Made by a program: the position numbers and the translations under genes. Below the pieces are notes generated by a model, which saw only the letters and a list, made by a program, of their open reading frames with translations, was not told the origin of the DNA and searched no databases. DNA of 64,000 nt from Brachybacterium sp. SGAir0954 (GTDB lineage: Bacteria > Actinomycetota > Actinomycetes > Actinomycetales > Dermabacteraceae), in the NCBI RefSeq assembly GCF_005490785.1, contig NZ_CP027295.1, positions 1,426,001-1,490,000 on the forward strand. The letters run 5' to 3'. Positions 52,472 to 61,276 of the stretch are shown piece after piece (position 1 is the stretch's first letter; the number at the start of each line of letters is the position of its first letter).

Positions 52472-53023
52472 CTGACCGTTCGCCCCAGCGTCTTGTTCGT
52501 CTGTGTCCACAACGCCGGTCGAGCTCGGATGGCAGCCGGGTGGCTGCGAGAGCTCGCCGGGGACCGCATCGAGGTCCCCTCCGCCGGGTCTGCGCCCGCC
52601 GACTCGATCAACCCCGCAGCGGTGGAGGCCATGGCGGAGGTCGGCATCGAGATCTGCCACCAGAAGCCGAAGATCCTCACTCCCGATTCCGTCCAGGCCT
52701 CCGATGTGGTCATCACCATGGGATGCGGCGACGCCTGCCCCTACTACCCCGGCAAGCGGTACGAGGACTGGAAGCTCGAGGACCCAGCCGGCAAGGGCGT
52801 CGCGGAAGTCCGCTCGGTGCGCGACGAGATCCGTACCCGCATCAAGGAGCTCATCGGCAGCTTGCTGTCCCGCGAGCCACTCGACATTCCAATCCAAGGT
52901 CGAGGAAAGCCGAGCGCACGTGTGACGAGGGCTTCTGGAGACACCATCCCCAAGGAACAGATGCCGACTCGTCTCGAACACCTCTTGACAGCAACGCGAT
53001 GGTGTCCGTCGCGCTTCGGGTAG
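52472..53023 (+). CDS. arsC: arsenate reductase-type phosphatase (ArsC) with altered C-terminus
   Basis: No ATG, GTG or TTG precedes the P-loop in frame near arsR; a CTG at 52472 has GGGAGG five bases upstream and is the best start, giving 183 residues. P-loop FVCVHNAGRARMAAGWL keeps Cys and Arg, with Ala instead of the usual Ser. SAGSAPADSINPAAVEAM and MGCGDACPYYPGKRYEDW with WKLEDPAGKG (acid loop) follow the thioredoxin/mycothiol-type ArsC pattern. After about residue 130 the tail is unlike the family and of lower GC, suggesting a truncated or fused end near the island junction. Confidence 0.8.
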   Translation: MTVRPSVLFVCVHNAGRARMAAGWLRELAGDRIEVPSAGSAPADSINPAAVEAMAEVGIEICHQKPKILTPDSVQASDVVITMGCGDACPYYPGKRYEDWKLEDPAGKGVAEVRSVRDEIRTRIKELIGSLLSREPLDIPIQGRGKPSARVTRASGDTIPKEQMPTRLEHLLTATRWCPSRFG

Positions 53024-53074
53024 CAGTACCAGCCCTCTGACCTGCTTGTACACGCTCTGCGGCCGATGCTCTGG

Positions 53075-53128
53075 CGGACTTTTCATCCGCGGGTCGAGGG
53101 TTCGATCCCCTCCGGGTTCACCCTGGTC
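53075..53128 (+). repeat. second copy of the tRNA-Lys 3' end (island att half)
   Basis: 54 bases matching 50037-50090 at 49 positions. Two of the changes exchange a T-A pair for A-T in the T-stem (GTGGG/CCCAC becomes GAGGG/CCCTC), so pairing is kept; the acceptor strand changes CC to TT and the base after the anticodon A to C. This looks like a tRNA-Lys from another genome rather than a decayed duplicate. Confidence 0.75.
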
Positions 53129-53192
53129 ACGCCACGATCCCGGGGTCCGCGAGCACCCCGTCGGCCCGCTCCGGACTGGTTCATGGCCGGAG

Positions 53193-53226
53193 AAGACTGG
53201 TCATCATGTACATGATGACCAGTCTT
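53193..53226 (+). terminator. 34-base perfect palindrome, probable displaced tRNA-Lys terminator
   Basis: AAGACTGGTCATCATGT and its exact complement, followed by TT, 64 bases right of the tRNA-like copy. Lower GC than its surroundings. Alternatively an operator. Confidence 0.6.
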
Positions 53227-53450
53227 TTCGCGGGAGGCCCTGGCCCTGCCGCCCTCGATCCGCCCCTCGGCCCCGTCCCGCGGCGATGATCGAGTGCCAC
53301 CCGACGGTCGCGACGGCGCAGGCGCCGGCTTAGCGCCCGGCACCGAACGGCCGGTCACCCGGCCTCGGGATCGTCCCCACCCCCGGATAAACTCCCGCTC
53401 GGGGGTACATCACCGCGCCCAGAAGAGTCAGGCACGTGAGAGGGACGCAG

Positions 53451-55043
53451 ATGTCGGAGTGGAATCAGTCCTATGGCGGCAACGGGAGCCCGGCGCAGCC
53501 GGGCGGGGTGCAGCCGGGACAGGCGCCCGGGCAGCACGGCGCGCTGGTGCCCAGCGCCTCGGCACCCAGTGCCGCTGTGCCGAGTGCCGCAGTGCCCAGC
53601 GCCCCGGAGCCGCAGCCAGCATGGCAGCCGGCGGCCGGCTCGAACCTGTCGACGGCGCAGCTCGGCGCGACCCTGAAGAAGATCGGCATCGGGAACCCGC
53701 TGCCCACCTTCATCGCCGGGGCCGTCGCCTACATCATCGCGCTGCTGGCCTCGCTGGTCGTCATCGCCTCCGCCGTCGCCGCCGCGCTCACCGCGGACAC
53801 CGGCGACGTCACCGGCGGCACCCTCGACCCCACCGGCGGCAGCACCACACCCTCGAGCAGCGACGGCGCGTTCGAGTCGATCGTGGGACTCCTCGGGATC
53901 CCCTTCCAGCTGGTCTCCCTCGCCTCCTTCGGCTCCTACGAGATGCACATGGACCTCGGGTTCTTCGGCAGCTTCAGCCTGAGCTGGCGCGGTCTCCCGC
54001 TGCTGATCACGATCGCGATGGCCGTCGCCGGCTTCGTGCTGGCGCGCCTCGCGCAGCGCCGCTGGAGCAGCAACGGCGTGCTCGGCGCGGCCCTGTGGTC
54101 CGGCATCTCCGGTCTGGGCGTCGCGATCGTCGCCGTGATCATCGTGCGCCTCACCGCGTTCTCCTACGCCGACGAGTCCCTCGGGATGTCGCTGTCGATG
54201 CACTCCGCCGGGGCGGACATGTTCTTCGGGACCTGGGCGCTGATCACGGTGCCGCTGTTCCTCGGCCACATGGCAGGGCTGACGAAGCCGCGCTGGTGGC
54301 CGCTCGTCGCGGACCTCGCCGCCGGCTTCCGCCTCGCCCTCGTCCACGCGCTCACCTTCGCGATCCCGGTCGGGATCCTCGGCGTGATCGGCGGCGCGAT
54401 CGGCCTCGCCGTCGACGGTGACGGCGGCTCCGTCCTGCCCCTGCTCCTCTCCCTCCCGATCTGGGGGCCGACGGCCCTCGCCCTCCTGCCCGGGCTCGGG
54501 ATGCTGGTCGTGCCGGTGCGCGTGAGCACGCAGGGCGACGTCGAGAGCCTCGGGCTGCGCCGCGACGGCGAGTACGTCTGGTTCTTCGACCTGCCCTGGT
54601 ACGTGTGGGTCCCGATGGTGCTGATCGCCCTCGTCGTGCCGCTCCTGGTCGCCGTGCTGTGGAACCGGGGCCGCGAGATCGAGAAGGGGAACGTCATCGC
54701 CCTGGTCGCCTCGTGGGCCGCCCTCCCGCTCGCCTACACCGCGTGGTCGATGGTCCTGCTCGGTCTGGTGTGGACGAGCGCGCAGGCGCACCTGGGGATG
54801 ATGGGCTCGATCGTGGTGCACATGGGCCTCGCCCTCTGGATGCCCCTGCTCGCCTTCGTCATCGGCGCGGTGATCGAGGCGATCTCCCGGTTCGGCGCAC
54901 CGTTCGTGGACCGCTTCGTGCCGGGATTCCTCGTGAACTGGTTCCGCCGCTCCGCCCGGGCGCGCCGCACCGAGCAGGGCCTGGCCGACGGGCCGGCCGC
55001 ACCCGGCCAGGCGCCGCCGGCGCCGTTCTTCCCCGGGGTGTGA
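53451..55043 (+). CDS. polytopic membrane protein, unknown (530 aa)
   Basis: ATG 53451 with GAGAGG upstream; a GTG five codons earlier is possible. A 60-residue Pro/Gly/Ala/Gln leader with near repeats (SAAVPSAAVPSAPEPQP) precedes about ten membrane helices, e.g. LPTFIAGAVAYIIALLASLV, LPLLITIAMAVAGFVLARLA and VPMVLIALVVPLLVAVLWNR. A 90-residue outside or loop region includes DTGDVTGGTLDPTGG. Ends in a basic, Pro-rich tail. No transport or enzyme motif recognised. Confidence 0.75.
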   Translation: MSEWNQSYGGNGSPAQPGGVQPGQAPGQHGALVPSASAPSAAVPSAAVPSAPEPQPAWQPAAGSNLSTAQLGATLKKIGIGNPLPTFIAGAVAYIIALLASLVVIASAVAAALTADTGDVTGGTLDPTGGSTTPSSSDGAFESIVGLLGIPFQLVSLASFGSYEMHMDLGFFGSFSLSWRGLPLLITIAMAVAGFVLARLAQRRWSSNGVLGAALWSGISGLGVAIVAVIIVRLTAFSYADESLGMSLSMHSAGADMFFGTWALITVPLFLGHMAGLTKPRWWPLVADLAAGFRLALVHALTFAIPVGILGVIGGAIGLAVDGDGGSVLPLLLSLPIWGPTALALLPGLGMLVVPVRVSTQGDVESLGLRRDGEYVWFFDLPWYVWVPMVLIALVVPLLVAVLWNRGREIEKGNVIALVASWAALPLAYTAWSMVLLGLVWTSAQAHLGMMGSIVVHMGLALWMPLLAFVIGAVIEAISRFGAPFVDRFVPGFLVNWFRRSARARRTEQGLADGPAAPGQAPPAPFFPGV

Positions 55044-55123
55044 GCGCGGGGTGGCCCGCCGCCTTCGAAAGCGCGGGCGGCCGTCGGACGGCTGAGCTCT
55101 CGCCGCCGATCTTGCATGCGGCC

Positions 55124-55930
55124 ATGCCGTTCACCCCGAGTCACGCGATCGTCGCGCTGCCGTTCGCGCGCCGCGCCCGGGTGGCCGCGCCGCTCGCCGT
55201 CGGTGCGATGGCCCCGGACCTCCCGCTGTTCCTGCGCGGGATCGTCCCGAATGTCTACCCGTTCACCCATGACCCACGCTGGATCCCCGTCACCGCGCTG
55301 CTCGCCCTCGGCCTGCTGCTGATCTGGCGCGGCCTGCTGCGGCCCGCCGCCCGCGCGCTCGCACCGCCACGGGTGGGCGAGCGGCTGCCGTCGTGCTGGG
55401 ACGGGAGCGGCGACGGCGCGATCCGGGAGACCTTCCCCTCGGTGAGAGCATCGGTGGTCCTGCTGCTCCTGCTCGCCGCGGGCGTCGGCAGCCACCTCCT
55501 GTGGGACGCGTTCAGCCATGCGCACCGCGCCGGCACGCAGTGGGTGCCGGAGCTCGCGGCGATGTGGGGGCCGCTGCCCGGCTACAAGGTCGTGCAGTAC
55601 ACCTCGGGCATCGGCGGGCTCGTGGTGCTCGCCGTCTGGGGCGCGCTGCGCCTCAGCAGGCAGTCGATCGCACCGGTCCGGCCGGCACCGGGCGTGGTCC
55701 GGTGGGGCTGCTGGCTGTCACTCCCGCTGCTCATGGCCGGCGCTCTCGTCCTGGGTGCGGCGCACTCGGGGGTGCCCGACACGGGTGGTGAGGCCTACCG
55801 CCTCATGGGGGTCCTGCCCACCGCCTGCGGGCTCTGGGGACTGCTCGTGCTCGCCCTCGCGATCGCCCTGCGAGGGCGCTCCAAGCGCTTTCCCCAGCAG
55901 GTTTCCGACGGGTCACAAAAACGCGGGTGA
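55124..55930 (+). CDS. DUF4184-family membrane protein
   Basis: 268 residues. Starts MPFTPSHAIVALPFARRARV, the DUF4184 signature with a His in the first helix, followed by MAPDLPLFLRG, GSHLLWDAFSHAHRAG (second His/Asp cluster) and VVQYTSGIGGLVVLAVWGAL. About six helices with a similar layout to YdjM-type metal-dependent hydrolases. Function of the family is unknown. Confidence 0.85.
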   Translation: MPFTPSHAIVALPFARRARVAAPLAVGAMAPDLPLFLRGIVPNVYPFTHDPRWIPVTALLALGLLLIWRGLLRPAARALAPPRVGERLPSCWDGSGDGAIRETFPSVRASVVLLLLLAAGVGSHLLWDAFSHAHRAGTQWVPELAAMWGPLPGYKVVQYTSGIGGLVVLAVWGALRLSRQSIAPVRPAPGVVRWGCWLSLPLLMAGALVLGAAHSGVPDTGGEAYRLMGVLPTACGLWGLLVLALAIALRGRSKRFPQQVSDGSQKRG

Positions 55931-56076
55931 CCTGCGAAAACGATTCACAGCGGTGAAAGCGGAAACCTTTACATTCCCGAGACCTGTCGGGGCTTCGGGC
56001 GTGCGTACTATCCGTCCATCCGGTGCCGCCGTTTCATCGACCAACGACGGCCACCGGCGGAGGATCCGGAGCGATC

Positions 56077-56295
56077 ATGAACCATCCCGCACTCGAGCTG
56101 ACCGACGTCGACACCGACGCCCTGACCCTGCACGCCGACTCCGCAGGGATCTGGGTCACCTGCACCAGCGGGGAGACGGAGGTGACCGTCGGCCCGCTCC
56201 CCGGGAAGAGGCTCGCCGACTGGATCGCCGCGGTCGCGGCCCCCGCCGCTCTCACCGCGCCGACCGTGCTCGCCGCCCCGCCCGTTCCCGCCTGA
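56077..56295 (+). CDS. small hypothetical protein (72 aa)
   Basis: ATG 56077 follows a purine-rich GGAGGATCCGGAG stretch. MNHPALELTDVDTDALTLHA then GIWVTCTSGETEVTVGPLPG, a small beta-rich soluble domain, and an Ala/Pro/Val-rich tail. No family recognised. An upstream -10-like element (TACTAT, 56007-56012) fits transcription from here. Confidence 0.55.
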   Translation: MNHPALELTDVDTDALTLHADSAGIWVTCTSGETEVTVGPLPGKRLADWIAAVAAPAALTAPTVLAAPPVPA

Positions 56296-56362
56296 CCGGG
56301 CCCTCCCGGCCGTCGGCCGGAAAGTAGAGGACAGCCCGGAGATCGAGCGACATCCTGGTGGC

Positions 56363-57013
56363 ATGAACGAGATCGAGGTCGTCGTCGCCCACAGCGAGCG
56401 GGCGACGCTGTGCGTGGGGGACGTGTTCCTCAAGGTCGACGCGGATCCCGCCCACGCCGCCGTCGAGATCCGCGGGGTGCAGCTCGCCCCCGTGCCGACC
56501 CCGCCCGTGCTCTGGCACCGGCCGCCCGTGCTCGCGATCGCGCGCGTCCCGGGCCGTGCGCTCGGCGTGCCGGGCGAACCCTCCCCGGCCACGGCCGGCG
56601 CCTAGCACGCTGCCGGGCGGGTGATCCGGCGGCTGCACGAGGCGCCGCTTCCACCCGGCACGATGCGCCTGGCCGCGGAGCTGCAGGCGGAGCTGGACCG
56701 CGAATGCAACTGGCTGCTGTTCGTCGATGGTGACGAGGTCACTGGGATCATCGACTGGTCCGAGGCCGCCCCGGGCGATCCGATGATGGACCTCGCCGTG
56801 CTCACCCTCGGCCACGAGGAGCGCCTCGAGGATCTGCTCGCCGGCTACGACGGCGACGGCCGGGAGCCCGCGGACCGCACCGCGATCCGGGCCTGGTGGT
56901 CGCTGCGCAGTCTGACGGCCGCGCGCTAGCTGCTCGAGCACGGCTTCGACCCGGGCGCGCCGGGCTGCGAGTTCGACGTGCTCCGCGCCCGGATGGACGA
57001 TCCCGCCCCTTGA
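56363..57013 (+). pseudogene. aminoglycoside-phosphotransferase-family pseudogene with two in-frame TAG codons
   Basis: One uninterrupted frame of 217 codons except for TAG at 56603-56605 and 56927-56929. N-terminus MNEIEVVVAHSERATLCVGD and VFLKVDADP, middle VFVDGDEVTGI (here FVDGDEVTGIIDWSEAAPGD), and C-terminus LLEHGFDPGAPGCEFDVL match APH-type phosphotransferases. At both TAG sites the family, as I recall it, has Trp. The catalytic HGDLQ segment that should precede FVDGDEV is missing, an in-frame deletion. So the protein could not phosphorylate even if read through. Confidence 0.75.
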
Positions 57014-57111
57014 GCCGGGTGCCCGGGGCGCGGCCGGGAGGACGTGGCGCGACACACCGTGTCGGCCCGAAGGGGAGCGCTCGCGGCGCACGGACCGTAC
57101 CGTGGACGACC

Positions 57112-58164
57112 ATGTCCACGCCTGTCACCGATCGCGCCGCCGATCTCGTGCCCGTGCCGCGCGCCCGCCATCACTGGATGGACCTCGTGCGCGGGACGGC
57201 GATCCTGCTCGTGGTCCTGCTGCACCTCGAGATCCTCCAGGGGATCTGGGACGGCGACACGCCGCGCGCGCTCGTGGTCATCGCCCAGGCGACGACCCCG
57301 TTCCGCATGCCGATGCTGCTGCTCGTCTCCGGGATGCTGCTGCCCCGCTCGCTGAGGAAGCCGCCGGGCCGCTTCCTCGAGGGCAAGGCCCGCAACCTCC
57401 TGTGGCCGTGGCTCGTGTGGTCGCTCGTCCTCGGTGCCACCCAGCTGTTCGAGTCCTCCGCCGAGCCGCTGTGGTGGATCAACGGGATGTACACGTGGTT
57501 CCTCATGGCGCTGCTGAGCTACTACGTGGTGGGCCTGGTGCTGAAGCGCGTGCCGCCGGGCTGGGTCGCGATCGCGAGCATCGTGGTCTGGACGGCCGCG
57601 CCGCTGTTCGGTGTCTCCCCGGACCTGTACGGGCTGCGCCCGGACAAGTTCGTCTACTACGCGGTGTTCTTCTTCGCGGGCGCGGCGCTCGGCCGGACCC
57701 TGCTCGCGCGGAAGGTCCCGCTCGCGGTGGCCGTGCCCGGGATCGTCGTCGCGATGATCTGGGCGGTCCTCGCCGTGCGGGCGGACGGCGAGCCGCAGAT
57801 CCCCGTGCTCGACCAGGTCGTCGTGGTCATCGGGATCCTCGGCGCGATCGGGGTGGCGCAGCGCCTCCCGCGCGTCGCCCCCGTGCGGGCGCTCGAGTGG
57901 ATGGGCCGCAGCTCGATCGTCATGTACGTCGTGCACCTGCCCGTGCTCGAAATCCTCACCCGCTACCTGCCGCTGCCCGACGGTCTGCCGGGCGCGCTGA
58001 TCCTCGGCACAGTCACCCTCGCCGCGTGCATCGGCGCGGTGCACCTGCGACCGCGCACCCCGTGGCTGTACGTCTTCCCGGACCTCCGGCGCCGTCGCAT
58101 CGCGGCCGGCGGGGGAGCGGCACGGGGCACGGCCCTGCACCGCCCCGATCCCATCAGCCCGTGA
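57112..58164 (+). CDS. acyltransferase-3 (OatA/NolL-like) membrane protein
   Basis: 350 residues, ten hydrophobic helices. HHWMDLVRGTAILLVVLLHL carries the family's R/H motif of the first helix; FRMPMLLLVSGMLLPRSLRK and the C-terminal WMGRSSIVMYVVHLPVLEIL also fit. Such enzymes O-acetylate cell-wall or exported glycans. No SGNH domain is fused. Its 3' end overlaps the convergent lipoprotein gene by 11 bases. Confidence 0.85.
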   Translation: MSTPVTDRAADLVPVPRARHHWMDLVRGTAILLVVLLHLEILQGIWDGDTPRALVVIAQATTPFRMPMLLLVSGMLLPRSLRKPPGRFLEGKARNLLWPWLVWSLVLGATQLFESSAEPLWWINGMYTWFLMALLSYYVVGLVLKRVPPGWVAIASIVVWTAAPLFGVSPDLYGLRPDKFVYYAVFFFAGAALGRTLLARKVPLAVAVPGIVVAMIWAVLAVRADGEPQIPVLDQVVVVIGILGAIGVAQRLPRVAPVRALEWMGRSSIVMYVVHLPVLEILTRYLPLPDGLPGALILGTVTLAACIGAVHLRPRTPWLYVFPDLRRRRIAAGGGAARGTALHRPDPISP

Positions 58165-59038
58165 CGATCCGGATCCCGACCAGCAGCCCCGGGTCGTTCT
58201 CCGCGAAGGGGCCCGGCGCGACGGTGAGCGGGTAGCTCTCCCCGCTCTCCGTCGCCGCCTCGCAGGTGACCGGCTCGAGCGCCTGGAACTGCTCCGAGCT
58301 CATGCCGTCCTCGCAGGTCACCTCGCTGAAATCGGCGTCCGTGAGCGGGACGTAGGCATTCTCCGAGGTGAGCACCTCGAGGGTGTCCTGGGCGAGCTGC
58401 TCGGCGCTGAGGTCCGAGGCGCCGAACATGGAGCCGAAGCCGAGTCCGGTGAGCACGTCCCGCTCGTCGAGGATCGACTCGAGGCCGTCGGGGGCGCTCT
58501 CCCCGCGCACGAAGAGCAGCGCCGTGGTGCTCCCGTCCGGGAACGCGCCGTCGGCGGGCACCATGACGGGGTAGGCGGTCCAGGGGACCGTGTCCACGGT
58601 GCCCTCGGAGCTCGCGGGCCCGTTGCAGGTGGCGGCGTTCCCCGGCTCCATGTCGAGGTCGTCCTCGCAGGTGGCGTCGCCCCCGAGGGTCGCTCCGAGG
58701 GTGGCGCCGAGTTCCTCCGCGGAGACGACCGCTGCCCCGTCGGCGTGGCCGGAGGAGTCCTCCGGCACGTCGAGCTCGAGCACGATCGAGGCGCGGTCGC
58801 CGCCGGATGCGGCGGCCCCGTCCCCGCCGTCGCTCGCGACCGGCGTACCGCCCCCGTCGGATGCGTCCATCCCCGTGCTCTCCTGGGCGTCCGTGGTGGT
58901 CGCCGCGATGCTCGTGGTGGCCTCGCCGTCCGTCCCCTCGGCGGTCGCGCTGCCCGAGCTGCAGGCCGCGAGGCCCAGCAGGGCCGTGCTCGCGGCGAGG
59001 GCCAGGACGGCCCGCGGGATGCGTGTGGTGGTGCCCAT
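58154..59038 (-). CDS. secreted lipoprotein, unknown (294 aa)
   Basis: ATG 59038. Signal peptide with lipobox LLGLAACSSG (Cys about 26), a Thr/Asp/Gly-rich linker to about residue 80, then a folded part with four to six Cys (DATCEDDLDME, AATCNGP, VTCEDGM, VTCEAAT), probably two disulfides. DUF4333-like 'TCEDGM...VTCEA' pairs suggest one or two DUF4333-type small domains, but this is uncertain. Confidence 0.75.
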   Translation of the reverse strand: MGTTTRIPRAVLALAASTALLGLAACSSGSATAEGTDGEATTSIAATTTDAQESTGMDASDGGGTPVASDGGDGAAASGGDRASIVLELDVPEDSSGHADGAAVVSAEELGATLGATLGGDATCEDDLDMEPGNAATCNGPASSEGTVDTVPWTAYPVMVPADGAFPDGSTTALLFVRGESAPDGLESILDERDVLTGLGFGSMFGASDLSAEQLAQDTLEVLTSENAYVPLTDADFSEVTCEDGMSSEQFQALEPVTCEAATESGESYPLTVAPGPFAENDPGLLVGIRIVTG

Positions 59039-59169
59039 GCTTCTCTTCCCCCTTGCGCGGCAGGGGAGGGGCGTAGCGAGCGCCCGCGGCTCCCCCGGCC
59101 GCGGTGCCCCACGGTTCCAGAGGGTCAAGAAAAGGTCAAGCATTCGTCAAGTCGCGTCGCCGGGGGCGG

Positions 59170-61176
59170 TCACCAGGGCAGCGCCTCGGGGATCGGCTCG
59201 CCTCCCCGCACGTGCTGGTCGAGGAAGGCGAGCACCGTCTCGTTCCAGGTGAGCGCGTTGGACGGCGTGAGCACCCAGTGGTTCTCGCTCGTGAGCTGCA
59301 GGAAGCGGTGCGGCATGTCCTCCGGGGCGCCGTCCCAGTGCGAGACCAGGTCCCACCACAGCCGCAGCGCCTCGCTGATCGGCACCCGGAAGTCGCGGCT
59401 GCCATGCGTGACGAGCATCGGCGTGGTGATCGCGGCGGCCGCCGCGTGCGGGGAGCAGGCGCGGTACCACTCGGGATCCGCGTCCTCGTGTCCGTGCACC
59501 CGCATCTTCGAGGCGGCCGCGTCGGTGGTGCGGTGCTGCTGCGGCAGTGCCCACAGCCCCGCATGGCTCACGATCGCGTCGAAGCGGTCCGTGTGCCCGG
59601 CGATCCAGTTCGCCATGAACCCGCCGAAGCTCGCGCCGAGCATCGCCGTGCGCGTCCCGTCGAGCTCGGGCCGCTCGAGCACGAGGTCCAGCAGCGCCTC
59701 GCAGTCGGCGAGGACGACGTCGGGCCGGCGCGGCCAGCCGCGGTTCAGCCCCGCGTCCCCGTACCCGGTGGACATCGCCGGATCCGGCATCAGCACCGCG
59801 TAGCCGCGGGCGGTGAACAGCCACGGGCACCAGCGCCAGCTCCACGCGTTGTAGGAGGAGTGCGGGCCGCCGTGCACCCACAGCAGCGTGGGCGCGGGAT
59901 CCTCGGCGCTCGCCCCCACGGGCGTGCACAGCCAGCCGGGCACCTCGACACCGCCCACGGTGGTGGTCACCTTCTCGAGGGTGCCGGGCAGGGGGCCGAC
60001 GGCGCCCGGCGCGGGCAGCTCCGCGACGCCCTCCGCGGTGATCCGCACCGGGCGGGCCGGCGTCGCCACATCGCTGCGCAGGGCGAGCACGGAGCCGTCC
60101 TCCGCGGGGGAGAGGGAGGAGAACACGCCGCCGTCGGCGAGCGTGGAGACGGCGCCGGTCGAGGGGTCGACCGCGAGCACCGCGCCGGAGGAGTGCAGGT
60201 CCCCGCTCACGAGCAGCGTGCCGCCGTCGGCCTGCCACACCACCTGGCCGGCGGTGAGGTCGCCGAGGTCGACCGCGACCACGCCGTCGCCCTCGAGGTC
60301 GTGGATCTCCAGGCGCCCGTAGCTCGTGTCCGTCGGGGTGGAGACGGTCGAGCGGGTGACGGCGAGGAGCCGGCCGTCCGGGGACAGCACGGGGGAGTCG
60401 TAGCCGTGCTCGTCCGTCGCCTCGAGCAGCGGCGTGCGCTCGCGGGTCGCCGCGTCGATGCGGACCAGGCCGGTGCGGGTCTCCCCGCGGGCGATCCGCT
60501 CGGTCCACTCGGTGACGACGGTGCGCCCGTCACGGGAGAGCGCGGCGGAGGACGTGTGCAGCGGCAGCGTGCCGGCGTCCGGCGTGAGGTCCCGCAGCTC
60601 GCCCTGCGCGGTGACGATCAGGAGGTGGCGGGAGGAGTCGCCGCGCTCGTGGTCCCACTGCCGGATCGGCATGCCCGTGTGCCAGATCGTCGTGCGCTTC
60701 GCGTCCTTCCGCGCCGCGCGGGCCTCGGCGTCCTCCTCGAGGCTCACCCCGGGCAGCACGCTCGTCGCGGCGAGGATCGTGCCGTCGCCGGCCACGTCGA
60801 GCAGCTCGAGCCCGCCCGGCGCATGCGCGAGCACCTGCGCCTCGCCGGCGAGCGGCAGCCGCCAGATCGCCGTCGTCCCCTCGGGCGCCTCGCCCGTGGG
60901 ATCGGGTCGGGAGGAGGTGAACAGCAGCGAGCCGTCCGGCGCGAAGCACGGCGAGGACTCGCCCTTCTCCGAGACCGTCAGCCGCCGGGCGGGTCCCTCC
61001 GCCGTGAGCTCCCAGAGGGCGGGGACCAGACGGGAGAGGTGCTCGTCGGCCTCCTGCACCACAGCGGCCGCCCGGCCGCCCGGGCCCGCGGCGATCGCGG
61101 AGACCCGCGGCACACGCAGGAACGCCTCCACGTCACGGAGGTCGAGGGACGGGGAGGCGGGAGCGTCAGCGGTCAT
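59170..61176 (-). CDS. S9-family prolyl oligopeptidase-like serine peptidase
   Basis: 668 residues. N-terminal 390 residues form a beta-propeller (repeats such as SPVLSPDGRLLAVTRS, GEVRDLTP-like strands), C-terminal alpha/beta hydrolase: LLWVHGGPHSSYNAWSWRWC, nucleophile in AMLGASFGGFMANWIAG, acid in VTHGSRDFRVPISEAL and His in LTSENHWVLTPSNAL. Cytosolic, no signal peptide. Acylaminoacyl-/dipeptidyl-type peptidase cutting short peptides. Stands alone. Confidence 0.93.
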   Translation of the reverse strand: MTADAPASPSLDLRDVEAFLRVPRVSAIAAGPGGRAAAVVQEADEHLSRLVPALWELTAEGPARRLTVSEKGESSPCFAPDGSLLFTSSRPDPTGEAPEGTTAIWRLPLAGEAQVLAHAPGGLELLDVAGDGTILAATSVLPGVSLEEDAEARAARKDAKRTTIWHTGMPIRQWDHERGDSSRHLLIVTAQGELRDLTPDAGTLPLHTSSAALSRDGRTVVTEWTERIARGETRTGLVRIDAATRERTPLLEATDEHGYDSPVLSPDGRLLAVTRSTVSTPTDTSYGRLEIHDLEGDGVVAVDLGDLTAGQVVWQADGGTLLVSGDLHSSGAVLAVDPSTGAVSTLADGGVFSSLSPAEDGSVLALRSDVATPARPVRITAEGVAELPAPGAVGPLPGTLEKVTTTVGGVEVPGWLCTPVGASAEDPAPTLLWVHGGPHSSYNAWSWRWCPWLFTARGYAVLMPDPAMSTGYGDAGLNRGWPRRPDVVLADCEALLDLVLERPELDGTRTAMLGASFGGFMANWIAGHTDRFDAIVSHAGLWALPQQHRTTDAAASKMRVHGHEDADPEWYRACSPHAAAAAITTPMLVTHGSRDFRVPISEALRLWWDLVSHWDGAPEDMPHRFLQLTSENHWVLTPSNALTWNETVLAFLDQHVRGGEPIPEALPW

Positions 61177-61276
61177 CCCTGCACGCTATCGAGCCAGGCC
61201 ACGGCAGGTGCGCGATCACGGTTGCGATGCGGTCACGGGCCTCCTCGACGGTGCCCGGCGGGTGCACGATGTGCCC

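Larger units (their letters stand above)
50091..53128. mobile_element. arsenic-resistance genomic island inserted at tRNA-Lys
   Basis: A 54-base segment covering the 3' part of tRNA-Lys plus flank (50037-50090) recurs at 53075-53128 with 49 identical positions, bracketing arsC, acr3, arsR and arsC. tRNA 3' ends are classic integrase targets, and the second copy would be the incoming element's att half. No integrase, transposase or relaxase is left, so the element is probably immobile. Confidence 0.7.
53024..53450. other. right margin of the arsenic island and intergenic flank
   Basis: 427 bases without a gene. Holds the tRNA-Lys-like copy (53075-53128) and a 34-base perfect palindrome (53193-53226). 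The minus-strand frame containing NPEGIEPSTRG is the antisense of the tRNA-like segment. The rest up to the next RBS shows nothing recognisable. Confidence 0.5.

Noticed and set aside
56363..57013. Stop-codon recoding (TAG read as an amino acid)
   Set aside because: Other genes here end normally, some with TAG nowhere internal, and the catalytic loop is also deleted, so decay is the simpler explanation.
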